Below are positions 6,499-15,856 of a DNA stretch of 34,119 nucleotides, piece by piece. The position numbers and the translations under genes are program-made. This DNA comes from Flavisolibacter sp. (GTDB lineage Bacteria > Bacteroidota > Bacteroidia > Chitinophagales > Chitinophagaceae): positions 1 to 34,119 of the forward strand of contig JAQBNG010000139.1 in assembly GCA_028288675.1 (NCBI GenBank). The letters are read 5' to 3'. Within the stretch, counting starts at the first letter, position 1; each line of letters begins with the position of its first letter. The notes below the pieces were generated by a model. That model ran no database searches, had not been told where the DNA came from, and saw only the letters and a program-made list of their open reading frames with translations.

Positions 6499-9051
6499 TT
6501 ACTTATTGTTGATCTCAATCTGCCTCCCACCCCTTCCATTGCTGCTAAACAATTTCATTTTGATTACTCCTTTATAAAGGATAGGCGATGTATAAAGAAG
6601 ACTGGTACTTGTAGGTTCTTTACCATCGGTAGTATACCTGATAGCGAGGCCGGGGAATTGTGAGTTTGCTACCACTTTGCCATTGCTGATGATTGCACCT
6701 GGAGTTGGTATCCGATAGTGAAACCCACCGGCATAATAATCTAATCGTGGTAATTCCTGTTTACCTGCCACGTTTACAAAACGTGACCAATCACTCTTAT
6801 AAAGCGACAAGGCTTTTGTCGTATCGTTTTCTGCGGCCCACGCCGGATCTTTAGCCCAGGCTCGTTCGGCTAAGGCCAACAACTTAGGTAAAAGCATGTA
6901 TTCCAACTGTTCGGGGCTCTTGACAGTTTCGCTCCATAACAGCCCTTGAATGCCGGGTATATTTTGCTTACCATAATCTGTAAGCCGCGCCTTGTTTTTA
7001 AAATATTGAGCTGTTATTTTATTTCCATTAATATCCTCTGTCGAGCTTCTGTAGTAGTCAAATGGAATAAAGTAAAAAGGCTTGTCTACATCTACATAAC
7101 CACCCCAATAATATCCTGGTTCATAAAAAGATTTCTGATAGGCCAGGTCAAAATACATATTGCTAACCGGGGACATAATTACTTTATAACCTGCATTAGC
7201 TAACTGGTAAGGCAGGTCTTCAGCACCCCAGCCAATTACATTATTCCAAACATCTACCTGCATATTTTGGTTTGAAAAATCCGGGTTTGGTATGGTGAAC
7301 GGTTTACCATCCAGAGTTGTTTTACGCATCGCAATTTCTTCCCAACCATACAGGAATAAATTTTTTTTCTTCAGCATCACGTTCACATTCCCATAGAAAT
7401 AATACCATAGATCATCTATTGTTTTGATGCTACTATTATCTCTCATCAATTGTTGCACTACCGGCGAACCAGCCCATACCCCACCCGGCACTTCATCGCC
7501 GCCAAAATGAATCGTACGTAACGGGGCATCGGCATCTTTATACATAACCACTATTTCGTCTACTACTTTTTCCAGGAACTTGTACGTTGATGGAAGTGAA
7601 ACGTCCATTACATTACGATACCACCGCTGCACCGATTTATACTTTGATGTATCTAATGGATGGTACAAAAGATATTCTTCTGCAGCTTTCTTTTTTCCTT
7701 CTTTTATTAATCGATTGTAACGTGCTGTCATGGATGCCACTGCTGCCCGTGCATGCCCCGGAGTTTCAATTTCTGGTATCACATCGATATGACGCAGTTT
7801 GGCATATTTTAAGATCTCAATAAAATCGGCTTTTGAGTAAAAGCCAGTTCCATGGGACGCTAAATCAGGCCCGGATCCAAAAGAAGGATGCAGGAAGTTT
7901 TCATCACTCATCGTATGCCCCCGTCTCCCACCTACCTCTGTTAATTCCGGCAATCCGGGTATCTCCAGTCGCCAGCCCTCGTCGTCGCTAAAGTGAAAGT
8001 GTAAAACATTCAACTTGTAAAGAGCCATCAGGTCAAGAAGTTTGAGTAATTGTTGCTTACTATGAAAGTTCCTGGCAACATCTAACATAAAAGCCCTGTG
8101 CCCAAATCGTGGCGAATCAATTACGTTTACAACAGGGATATCTATTGTTGTTTGAGATCCCTTGTAAGCACCAGGAGGAATTAATGTTTTTAAAGATTGT
8201 ATGCCATAAAAGATTCCCTTATTGGTGCCTGATGTGATGGTGATAGTTTGAGGTGTTACATTAAGTTGGTACGCACCTGTTCCTGAGTTATTTTTTGCTA
8301 ACATGATCTGTTTATCCGATGCACCTTTCTTTACATCGAGTAATTTTTTCAACTCATTTTCCAGGTAGCTTTTTTCACTTTCCAGTTCGTCTTCTTTTTT
8401 TGTAAGTACTGTAAAACCATTACCAAGTATAAAAGTGCCAGCACCTTCTTTATAAAAAGAAGGCGTTGGAAATACTTTAATTAAATCGGCCTTGGGGATA
8501 TCAATGATGGATCTGTTTTGTTCATAAACCCGTTGCGGGGTTATTAGTTCCATTTTATCACTGGCAGACCGCATATACTGTTTAGGCTGGGTAGAAGGTT
8601 TTACACTGTAATTTTTAAGCGTCGTTCCTTTGTCTGGCATATCATCCCAAACAATATACATTCCTGATGGAGCATCGGAGATGCTGATGGCCCAGGCACC
8701 GGCTACGAACGATACCTTAAGAGATTGCTTTGTCGCCAGGGCCTTAAAACCAGTACCTGGATACAACCTGTAAAAGTCACCGTTGATATGATCAATCTTC
8801 ACGCCTCCGGTCACCGTTGCCGAGTTGATCATTCGCGGAAAATTAAAGTATAGGCTCCATCCTTTTGCCGACAGGGAAGACCCATAATTTGTAATAGTAA
8901 ATGCAGAGAGAAATTCCGTTTTCCCTTTGTAGTTGTTCTCTACCACTTCCCACTGAATAATGAGATCGTCGGCGTTAAACATTTTAGGTTGCTGCCCATA
9001 ACAAGAGCAAAGCAATAAAAAGAAGGTACAAATGGTTAGGATAGATTTCAT
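6499..9051 (-). CDS. GH20 beta-N-acetylhexosaminidase (chitobiase type), exported
   Basis: This 850-residue enzyme releases terminal GlcNAc (or GalNAc) from chito-oligosaccharides or glycans. The N-terminal signal ends in LLLCSCYG; a Cys at 17 could make it a lipoprotein, though the lipobox is imperfect. Order: CHB_HEX carbohydrate-binding-like domain (about 25-165, with WSLYFNFPR), GH20 N-terminal alpha/beta domain (about 190-310), catalytic TIM barrel (about 315-740) with LHFHFSDDEGWRLEIPGLPE, EIETPGHARA and the catalytic Asp-Glu pair D519-E520 in HFGGDEVPGG, and a short C-terminal beta domain (about 775-850, YTTDGKEPTSTS). Family mechanism: substrate-assisted catalysis with Glu as acid and Asp orienting the acetamido group. 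It is the last gene of the fecR-susC-susD unit, after a 93-base gap containing a hairpin (9091-9121). Chito-oligosaccharide is the likely substrate given the GH18 gene nearby. Confidence 0.95.
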   Translation of the reverse strand: MKSILTICTFFLLLCSCYGQQPKMFNADDLIIQWEVVENNYKGKTEFLSAFTITNYGSSLSAKGWSLYFNFPRMINSATVTGGVKIDHINGDFYRLYPGTGFKALATKQSLKVSFVAGAWAISISDAPSGMYIVWDDMPDKGTTLKNYSVKPSTQPKQYMRSASDKMELITPQRVYEQNRSIIDIPKADLIKVFPTPSFYKEGAGTFILGNGFTVLTKKEDELESEKSYLENELKKLLDVKKGASDKQIMLAKNNSGTGAYQLNVTPQTITITSGTNKGIFYGIQSLKTLIPPGAYKGSQTTIDIPVVNVIDSPRFGHRAFMLDVARNFHSKQQLLKLLDLMALYKLNVLHFHFSDDEGWRLEIPGLPELTEVGGRRGHTMSDENFLHPSFGSGPDLASHGTGFYSKADFIEILKYAKLRHIDVIPEIETPGHARAAVASMTARYNRLIKEGKKKAAEEYLLYHPLDTSKYKSVQRWYRNVMDVSLPSTYKFLEKVVDEIVVMYKDADAPLRTIHFGGDEVPGGVWAGSPVVQQLMRDNSSIKTIDDLWYYFYGNVNVMLKKKNLFLYGWEEIAMRKTTLDGKPFTIPNPDFSNQNMQVDVWNNVIGWGAEDLPYQLANAGYKVIMSPVSNMYFDLAYQKSFYEPGYYWGGYVDVDKPFYFIPFDYYRSSTEDINGNKITAQYFKNKARLTDYGKQNIPGIQGLLWSETVKSPEQLEYMLLPKLLALAERAWAKDPAWAAENDTTKALSLYKSDWSRFVNVAGKQELPRLDYYAGGFHYRIPTPGAIISNGKVVANSQFPGLAIRYTTDGKEPTSTSLLYTSPILYKGVIKMKLFSSNGRGGRQIEINNK

Positions 9052-9090
9052 ATTTACAAAGGAAATTCAAGTTAGATAAACAAGGGATAT

Positions 9091-9121
9091 AAAAAAGCCG
9101 TCTTTAGAAAAAGACAGCTTT
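9091..9121 (-). terminator. Hairpin with T-run between susD and the GH20 gene
   Basis: Twelve-base arms (AAAGCCGTCTTT at 9094-9105 and AAAGACAGCTTT at 9110-9121) pair with one mismatch around a four-base loop. On the minus strand the stem is followed by six T (A-run 9091-9096). It looks like an intrinsic terminator lying between two genes expected to be co-expressed, so it may be a partial terminator that lowers GH20 transcription relative to susCD, or a 3' end stabilising the susCD message. Confidence 0.7.
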
Positions 9122-9144
9122 ACGATTGCTTAAAATGAGAAAAA

Positions 9145-10686
9145 TTATGGCTTGTCCCACCATACACGTCCCATTAAATTATCTCCCCCAGAAACGGAAG
9201 AGTGGGCTGCGTTGTAGTTGGTAGAATTCGTATTCGCTTCTGATAGTGGATAAGGAAAGCGGCGCGGAATGGTGGCATTCGTTGCATTGCCCGGATAGTT
9301 TACAGGTGTCAGCACAGGCAAACCCGTCCTACGCCAATTACTCCACTCTTCATAAAAATCAAACATAGTTGCCGTATGTATCCAGTATTGTGTATTGATC
9401 ATTGCCAAACCAGTCGCCGGGTTATATGGATTAGCAGCATGGTAGGCTACAGCAGTTGCTTCGGGTATCCCTGCAGCGGCATCATAAGGGGTCATAAAAG
9501 TTATGGCAGCAATTAAACCATTTTTATAATGTTCAGCCGCACTGCCGGCGATACCAAAACGTTGTGCCGCATCCGCCAATAATAATTCAGATTCAGCATA
9601 AGTAAGTATGAACGTTGGCGAATTAAGTTTTACAAAATACTTACTCGGCCTGGAATAATTAGCAACTCCGGGATACCCTGGAGCACTTGAAATATCACGC
9701 CCTGGAACGCCACTGAAATCATACCCGTTAGGCATTCCTTTTTGCAAAGCCAGGGTCATATCACCGTTGTTTAATTCTGCTATGACAGCCAGCCTTGGAT
9801 CGTTTGTAGCTTTTAATTGGTTGATCAATTTCTCTGACCATTTTACATTGTCCTTTTCCGGCTGTCCCTGCAACACCTGGAAGTTCCGGTTGACGGTGGG
9901 CCTGCCACCTGTGATGTCATGTTTAAGAAGCGCATTATCAGCGTTGCTTTGCATTGTCTTACCAATCACTTTCTGAACAATCGTTTGTGCCTTAGCCGGA
10001 TCTATTTTTGTTAAACGCATACCGGCACGTAGCAAAAGTGTATATCCAAAACGTTTCCATGTTGGAATATCGCCACCATAATAAGCATCACCTGCAGGTT
10101 TATCAGCAGCAGCGTCTAATGCTACTGTTGCCTCTTCAATTTCTTTCAAAATATCATTATAGATATCTTGTTGCTTATCATACTTTGGAAAGTATATTTT
10201 GTTGTAATAACCTTTTCCTGCATCAAAATAAGGTACGTCGCCATACAGGTCTGTAATACGTTGAAAGATCATCGCTTTCATAAGGCGGCCTACCTGGTGA
10301 AGGTTTTTGTATTTGTCTTTGTCACGGGTAAATTCAACCAGGTCAACAACAGGCTTTACCTGCTCCGGGTAAGCTACCTGCCAGTAAGCAGCGGTGTAAG
10401 CTTCATTCAGTAAATATTTATCACCCGCCCAATAGCCAATCACTGTTGACAGTTGTTGCATCATGGTAGATGAATAAATAAGGTTTGCCCGCCAGGTTTC
10501 ATAACTGAAATCGAACGAACCCGTATAAGCCAACTGCGATGTGGTTAACAGGTAAGCAGGATCGAAATTGGCCTGGGTATAGGCAGTAGGATCCGTATTG
10601 ATTTTATCGAATTTTTTAGTGCAGCCGTTCGCTAAAAAGCTTACTGTGAAAATGCAGATACTATATTTTAAAAAATACTTTTTCAT
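9145..10686 (-). CDS. SusD-like (SusD/RagB family) outer-membrane lipoprotein of the chitin locus
   Basis: A 513-residue surface glycan-binding lipoprotein that caps the SusC transporter. The signal peptide ends in the lipobox LANGC, with lipidated Cys at 22. The mature part starts KKFDKINTDPTAYTQANFDP, typical of the SusD-like_2 branch (FxxxNxDP), and contains the TPR-like helices of the family (LMKAMIFQRITDLYGDVPYF around 135-155). The C-terminal section has the family ending RRFPYPLSEANTNSTNYNAA. The start of susD is 25 bases after the stop of susC, so the two are co-transcribed. With GH20 downstream and GH18 nearby, chito-oligosaccharides are the likely ligand, but no binding residue can be assigned from sequence alone. 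Confidence 0.93.
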   Translation of the reverse strand: MKKYFLKYSICIFTVSFLANGCTKKFDKINTDPTAYTQANFDPAYLLTTSQLAYTGSFDFSYETWRANLIYSSTMMQQLSTVIGYWAGDKYLLNEAYTAAYWQVAYPEQVKPVVDLVEFTRDKDKYKNLHQVGRLMKAMIFQRITDLYGDVPYFDAGKGYYNKIYFPKYDKQQDIYNDILKEIEEATVALDAAADKPAGDAYYGGDIPTWKRFGYTLLLRAGMRLTKIDPAKAQTIVQKVIGKTMQSNADNALLKHDITGGRPTVNRNFQVLQGQPEKDNVKWSEKLINQLKATNDPRLAVIAELNNGDMTLALQKGMPNGYDFSGVPGRDISSAPGYPGVANYSRPSKYFVKLNSPTFILTYAESELLLADAAQRFGIAGSAAEHYKNGLIAAITFMTPYDAAAGIPEATAVAYHAANPYNPATGLAMINTQYWIHTATMFDFYEEWSNWRRTGLPVLTPVNYPGNATNATIPRRFPYPLSEANTNSTNYNAAHSSVSGGDNLMGRVWWDKP

Positions 10687-10711
10687 CTTATGAAGTTTAC
10701 TCTTTATAGAA

Positions 10712-13700
10712 TTAGAATTTTACATTAAGGTTCAAACCATAACTCCTGATCGGGGGTACGCCGCCCAGTTCGAGGCCTTGGGTGTAACCAGAGTAACTGG
10801 CTTCGGGATCAATGTTGTCGGTCTTCTTCATCAGTGTAAATAAGTTACGTCCAACTATGCTAAGCGTTGCTCCCTTTATGCGGTTATTAAACATACTTGC
10901 AGGGAAGGTATAGCCCAATGTAAACTGCCGAAACTTAATGAAGCTGGCGTCGTACACAAACATTTTTGATACATTGTTAGCAAGAGTAGTATAGTACGTT
11001 TGCGATGTTGTATTGGTACCAAATGTGCCCTCCCTGTTTTCAAGTGTTGCTTTGTGCAGGCCGAAAAAGTATCCATAATAGTCTGTAGCGGAAAACACTT
11101 TGCCACCAAACTTGCCATCAATAAGAAAAGAGAAGTTCAATGCTTTGTAGGAGAACTCATTATTAAAGCCTGCCGTCCATTTATGGTAGGCAGAGCCATA
11201 AGCTTCTAACTCGCCTCTGACAGGTACACCATTCGGGCCGAGTTCTATTTTCCCTCCGGCATCATATTTATAATCAAACGCCATAATTTGGTTAGCGGCT
11301 AAGCCAACTACGTGACGGGTAAAGCCCACTGCAGTCCGTGATGTACCGATACCTAATTCAGCCTGGTCGGCAGCAAGCGAAATCACTTTGTTTTCGTTCC
11401 GTGATCCATTTATAGACGCTGTCCAGTTAAGCCCACGGCTTTTTAGAGGTTGAAACGACACCAAAAATTCAACTCCTTTATTCTGCAGTTCGCCAATATT
11501 TAAAACCGCTCCTGTATACCCAGAGGTGTTAGACGCCGGGGCAACTAAAATTTCGTTCTTGGATTTTTTAGTATACCATGCTACGTCTACTCCAACACGA
11601 TTATTGAACAACCGCATCTCCGTACCAAGCTCTATTTCACTGGCGTTTGACGGACGTAATGCACTGTTAGGAACAGAAGCATTTGTGATGTTTCCCAATG
11701 GCATTCCATTCAATTGCTGACTGAACAAACCATAGTTTAAAAGAGTTTGATAAGGAGCAAGATCGCCACCAACATTTGCCCAGCCCACACGAAACTTTCC
11801 AAAATTCATCCAGGATGGTTTCGCCAATTCAGAGAAAACAAAAGAGCCACTTACTGAAGGATAAAAGATGCCTAAATCTTTTGAAGGTGCCAATGTGGAA
11901 AACCAATCGTTTCGACCAGAGGCGGAGAGATAAAGCAAGTTTCTAAAATTTGCTTCAACTGTGCCATACAACGACTGAACTTCTTTACCAACATTTGTAT
12001 ACCCGATAGATTTATTCTGAACATTCAGAATATTATACACGTAAGGCACGGCAAAGTTGGTACCTGACTCCTCCGTTGTTTCAGCATGGTACTTCATGAT
12101 GTTACCGCCAACCGTAGGTGAGATAGAGATATCGTTACTAATCTTAAACGATTTGCCAATAAGAAAATCCGTATTAAGTTCTGATATGCGATTGTATTGC
12201 TCTCCAAGGTGACGGCCCGCCTGGTTATAATAGGCTGTACCCGTAGGCACCACTGTTGTATAGCGGTCGTTGATAAGATCACGGCCGATACGTAACTGGG
12301 CAAACAACCCATTAGTGAAGGTGTAACGGGCACTAACAGAACCTATCAGCCTGTTGCGGAGTGTATTATTAATAAAATTGTAGGAGGCAAACCATGGATT
12401 GGTGGCAAATGTATTATTGGTAAAAGACAGTTCGCTGCCATCAGCTTTTGTGCCCGGCTTTAAGGTATTAATATCAACACTGGTTGGCAAAAACATCGCC
12501 TGGAAGTTGGCGTTACCGGCGCCATCTGCAAGTATCGGACGGTTCTTTGCTTTATCACTTACAAAGTTGGCTCTTGCGTCAATGGTCAATCCTTTAACGA
12601 CGGTAAAGTTCCCCGAAAAATTAAAGTTGTATCTATCTAGCCCGGAATTAGGTATGGTTGAATTATTTTTTAAGTAGCTGGATGAAAAACGAAAAGCGCC
12701 ACCATCAAAACCACGACTGAAAGAAAGTGTGTTGGTAAATGTGTTACCGCTTCGATAGAAGTTTTTAAGATTGTCCTTTTGAGCAACGTAAGGTCTAAGC
12801 ACACCATCAAATTGAATTACGTTTGAACCATCCAATTTGGCACCCCAACTTGAGTTGCCCGCATCGTAGGCAGCAGCGGCAGTAGCAGGTTTTATTCCGT
12901 TAGCCCCGCTTCCATATAAATATTGCCAGTCGGTAACATTTACAATTTGATCTGCTACATAATTTGAGTTAAACTCGATAGTTCCTTTGCCGCTACCGCT
13001 CTTGGTAGTAATCAATATAACGCCGGCCTTTGCCCTCGAACCATATAAGGCAGATGCAGCGGCGCCTTTTAAAACAGATATCGTTTCAATGTCATCCGGG
13101 TTAATGTTAGAGATACCATCACCAAGGTCTGGTGCATTAGTATATTGCCCTCCATCATTTCCTTTTACTTCGTTGGTAACCGGTATACCATTAACAACAT
13201 AAAGTGGCTGGTTATTACCTACAAGACTTGAGATACCACGGATAATAACATTAGTTGATGATGTAGGTCCGCCTGAAACAGAACTTACATTTACACCAGC
13301 GATTCTACCAACTAATGAGTTAGCAACATTTGTTTCTCTTGCCTGTGTTAATTCAGAACCTTTTAGTTCGGTTACAGAATAACCAAGTGCCTTTCTTTCC
13401 TTCCTGATACCTAATGCGGTAACAACCACCTCCGACATCTGGGCATCCGTTGCCGAAAGGGTGATGGCAACATTCTGACTATCGCCTACCACAAATTCCT
13501 TTGCTGCAAAGCCTATGTAAGAAACAATCAACGTTTCACCTTTTGTTGCTTCAATAGTGAACTCTCCGTTGGCTCCGGTGGTAGTACCGCGGTTGCTGCC
13601 TTTAATGCTTATGCTAACCCCTTGTAAGGGTTGCCCTTCCGTAGATGTAATTCTCCCCCTGATGGGGTCGGGAACTTGTTTAACAGGCGTATTTTCTAAA

Positions 13701-14131
13701 CCAGTTGAAGCAAAAGAATTACTTCCTATGATCTCCTGCTTTTCTTTGCTTTTAGATCGTTCGCTTACAATAACGAACGTGTTGCTGGAAATCTTTTTAT
13801 ACTTTAATCCTGTGTCCTTCAAAATATCATTAAGAATTTTCTCCGTATCATTTTCATAGTCTTTCGCGGCCTTCACCAGTACATTGCCCATACTTTCTTC
13901 GGAGAAAAGAAAATAGACCCCTTTAAGACGATTTAATTCTTTTAATACAGCAAGAAGTGTTTGTTTCTCCTGCAGCGATTGACTACCAGGATAGAATTGC
14001 GAATGCTGGTTAACTTTTGATTTGTTGCTGGTGTAACTATAAGCATTTTGCGCATTTACCTGGAACGATACAGCCAAAGGCAAAAGCAGCAGACAGCCAG
14101 CAAGTTTTTGAAATTGTTTTGAATGACACAT
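10712..14131 (-). CDS. SusC/RagA TonB-dependent transporter with N-terminal STN signalling domain
   Basis: 1139 residues. A signal peptide (1-28, ending VNAQ) is followed by an STN (secretin/TonB short N-terminal) domain at about 55-123, a carboxypeptidase-regulatory-like beta domain at about 155-228 (IRGRITSTEGQPLQGVSISI), a TonB-box-like SEVVVTALGIRK (233-244), a plug at about 250-375 (with PDDIETISVLKGAAASALYG) and a beta barrel ending YGLNLNVKF. SusC proteins import oligosaccharides across the outer membrane using TonB energy. The STN domain is the part that contacts FecR-type anti-sigma factors in transenvelope signalling, matching fecR 26 bases upstream in the same operon and the divergent ECF sigma gene. 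Its substrate is inferred to be chito-oligosaccharides from the GH20 and GH18 neighbours. It appears full length. Confidence 0.95.
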   Translation of the reverse strand: MCHSKQFQKLAGCLLLLPLAVSFQVNAQNAYSYTSNKSKVNQHSQFYPGSQSLQEKQTLLAVLKELNRLKGVYFLFSEESMGNVLVKAAKDYENDTEKILNDILKDTGLKYKKISSNTFVIVSERSKSKEKQEIIGSNSFASTGLENTPVKQVPDPIRGRITSTEGQPLQGVSISIKGSNRGTTTGANGEFTIEATKGETLIVSYIGFAAKEFVVGDSQNVAITLSATDAQMSEVVVTALGIRKERKALGYSVTELKGSELTQARETNVANSLVGRIAGVNVSSVSGGPTSSTNVIIRGISSLVGNNQPLYVVNGIPVTNEVKGNDGGQYTNAPDLGDGISNINPDDIETISVLKGAAASALYGSRAKAGVILITTKSGSGKGTIEFNSNYVADQIVNVTDWQYLYGSGANGIKPATAAAAYDAGNSSWGAKLDGSNVIQFDGVLRPYVAQKDNLKNFYRSGNTFTNTLSFSRGFDGGAFRFSSSYLKNNSTIPNSGLDRYNFNFSGNFTVVKGLTIDARANFVSDKAKNRPILADGAGNANFQAMFLPTSVDINTLKPGTKADGSELSFTNNTFATNPWFASYNFINNTLRNRLIGSVSARYTFTNGLFAQLRIGRDLINDRYTTVVPTGTAYYNQAGRHLGEQYNRISELNTDFLIGKSFKISNDISISPTVGGNIMKYHAETTEESGTNFAVPYVYNILNVQNKSIGYTNVGKEVQSLYGTVEANFRNLLYLSASGRNDWFSTLAPSKDLGIFYPSVSGSFVFSELAKPSWMNFGKFRVGWANVGGDLAPYQTLLNYGLFSQQLNGMPLGNITNASVPNSALRPSNASEIELGTEMRLFNNRVGVDVAWYTKKSKNEILVAPASNTSGYTGAVLNIGELQNKGVEFLVSFQPLKSRGLNWTASINGSRNENKVISLAADQAELGIGTSRTAVGFTRHVVGLAANQIMAFDYKYDAGGKIELGPNGVPVRGELEAYGSAYHKWTAGFNNEFSYKALNFSFLIDGKFGGKVFSATDYYGYFFGLHKATLENREGTFGTNTTSQTYYTTLANNVSKMFVYDASFIKFRQFTLGYTFPASMFNNRIKGATLSIVGRNLFTLMKKTDNIDPEASYSGYTQGLELGGVPPIRSYGLNLNVKF

Positions 14132-14157
14132 ATACAGCAGTTAAAAATTAAATGAAC

Positions 14158-15207
14158 TTATTTAGGAATGGAGATGACGATTTCTTTACCCTTCCTGGTT
14201 ATTTGAAAGTCAAGTGTTGCCTCTAATGCTTTAAGCAAAACTTCCAGGTTGTCGTTAGGCAAAATGCCCGATATCTTCTTTTCTTCTATACTTTTATCAA
14301 GCACCACTTTCACCCCGTAATGAATGCTGATGATTTTAGCCGCCTCTGTCATAGGAGTATTTTCAAATACCAGTTTAGCTTGCGTCCACGCAAGTACTTT
14401 TTCCTCCGGCGCCACTTCTATCCGCGGTAATTTGTTATCAATCCTTACATACTCTCCCGGCACCATTTTAACCAGCTTGCCATCCGGCATTTTAAGTGTT
14501 ATGCTACCTTCTTTAAGGAGTACATTATTTTCTCCTTTCCTGCTTACTACATTAAATTGGGTACCGGTAACAATGATGTCTAACTCCCCGGCATGAACTA
14601 TGAATCGGTTTTTCGTTGTTGTCTTTTTTACATGAAAAAATGCCTCGCCTTCTATCCATACTTCCCTGTCGCCTGTTACATCCCAGGTTTTTTTCATTGA
14701 CAGATTACTATTGGCATTTAGCATCACTTCCGACCCATCAGGAAGTTTGTATTCCGACACTTGTCCATAAGCAGTATTAAGCTTTAGCTCGTTATCGCTG
14801 CCCTTCCAAAGTATGGCTCCGCCAATAATGAGGATAATTGCTGCCGCGGCTGATAGCCACCACCTGTTGCGGTTTTTGCTTCCCATTTTTATAACTGGAG
14901 CAGCAGCAGGTAAAGAAGCCATTAAACGCTTATGAGCATCTTCTGTTTGTTGAGAAGAGACCGGCTTATCTTTTATATGTAATGCCTTTAAATGCAAAAT
15001 GCTTTCCTCTACCAACGGTAAGTATTGCGGGTTTTGAGAGAGCCACTCCTGCCAATTAGTAGCTGGCGCACTTCCACTGCCCAAGTACCAGGCAAGAAAG
15101 CCCTCATCAGCAATTACTTCTTCGAAACTGGAAAAATTTCTGGTCACCACAATTGTTTTATTATTAATAAGTGTTGGTTCTTTATCTTTTGTAACTATCA
15201 CCGGCAA
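14158..15207 (-). CDS. FecR-type anti-sigma factor
   Basis: The 349-residue frame has a cytoplasmic N-terminal region (1-113), one transmembrane helix (about 116-134, WWLSAAAAIILIIGGAILW) and a periplasmic FecR domain (about 140-260, with YGQVSEYKLPDGSEVMLNAN and GEAFFHVKK). A C-terminal DUF4974-like domain follows (about 275-347, FENTPMTEAAKIISIHYGVK). FecR proteins hold an ECF sigma factor at the inner membrane and release it when the substrate-loaded SusC/STN signal arrives. The gene is followed by susC after 26 bases. The start is uncertain: no ATG occurs between the upstream in-frame TAA (about 15250) and codon 97. TTG at 15205-15207 is given here; GTG codons at residues 3, 20 and 21 are alternatives. 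The sigma gene is divergent rather than in the usual upstream co-directional position. Confidence 0.92.
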   Translation of the reverse strand: MPVIVTKDKEPTLINNKTIVVTRNFSSFEEVIADEGFLAWYLGSGSAPATNWQEWLSQNPQYLPLVEESILHLKALHIKDKPVSSQQTEDAHKRLMASLPAAAPVIKMGSKNRNRWWLSAAAAIILIIGGAILWKGSDNELKLNTAYGQVSEYKLPDGSEVMLNANSNLSMKKTWDVTGDREVWIEGEAFFHVKKTTTKNRFIVHAGELDIIVTGTQFNVVSRKGENNVLLKEGSITLKMPDGKLVKMVPGEYVRIDNKLPRIEVAPEEKVLAWTQAKLVFENTPMTEAAKIISIHYGVKVVLDKSIEEKKISGILPNDNLEVLLKALEATLDFQITRKGKEIVISIPK

Positions 15208-15257
15208 AAAATTTTTATATGTGTTGTGCTCTTGCCGGTTTAGATGATATTATCTCC

Positions 15258-15282
15258 CTACAAACTTTTCATTAAATTGTAG
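15258..15282. promoter_or_regulatory. Inverted repeat in the sigma/anti-sigma intergenic region
   Basis: CTACAA (15258-15263) and TTGTAG (15277-15282) form a perfect six-base inverted repeat with a 13-base spacer, in the 79 bases between divergent fecR and the sigma gene and five bases before the sigma TTG start. It could be an operator or an mRNA hairpin masking the sigma start. Short repeats of this size also occur by chance. Confidence 0.25.
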
Positions 15283-15286
15283 CTGT

Positions 15287-15856
15287 TTGTATTCCTCTCT
15301 ACCAGATATCGAACTTTGGAATGCTTTTGCCAACGGCGACAAGGAAGCTTTCAGTGCCCTGTTCCAACGATTTTACCCCCTCCTTTTTCAGTATGGAAAT
15401 AAAATTACCCGGGACTCAGACTTGCTGGAGGATATGATACAGGAATTGTTCCTGGAACTATGGCTAAAACAAGGGAACAACCCGGTACAATCTGTTAAAG
15501 CATACCTATTGCAGGCAATTAAGTTTAAGCTGTATAAAACCTTCCGCAACAAAAAAATGGTGACCACAAATGAAGCAGAAAATTATTTGTTTGAGTTAAG
15601 CCAGGAAACTTTATTGATCAATGAAGAGGAGGACCAGGAGCGAACAAAAAAAATATGTGCTGCGCTGGAACTGCTATCTCCCCGGCAAAAAGAAGTGATC
15701 TATTTAAAAATATACAAAGGCTTATCCTACGAAGAAGTTAGCGAGATAATGGAGCTCAATTACCAGGTAGTACGCAATCTTCTTTGCGCAGCATTAAAAG
15801 CCTTTAAAAAACTTTGCGCTTTTATACTAATACCTGCTGTTATTTTACTTTCCTGA
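15287..15856 (+). CDS. ECF sigma factor (sigma-70 family) of the chitin locus
   Basis: A 189-residue extracytoplasmic-function sigma factor. Region 2 spans about 22-90 (FSALFQRFYPLLFQYGNKIT, DLLEDMIQELFLELW) and region 4 about 125-176 (LLSPRQKEVIYLKIYKGLSY, VVRNLLCAALKAF). The protein ends in a short hydrophobic tail, CAFILIPAVILLS (177-189). The likely start is TTG at 15287: the frame is open only back to 15248 and contains no ATG or GTG before it, and the family N-terminus (SDIELWNAF-type) fits this position. It would direct RNA polymerase to the fecR-susC-susD-GH20 operon when released by FecR. It is divergent from fecR (79-base gap) and its last 17 bases overlap the 3' end of the convergent GH18 gene, so the two transcripts should interfere. 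Confidence 0.93.
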   Translation: MYSSLPDIELWNAFANGDKEAFSALFQRFYPLLFQYGNKITRDSDLLEDMIQELFLELWLKQGNNPVQSVKAYLLQAIKFKLYKTFRNKKMVTTNEAENYLFELSQETLLINEEEDQERTKKICAALELLSPRQKEVIYLKIYKGLSYEEVSEIMELNYQVVRNLLCAALKAFKKLCAFILIPAVILLS

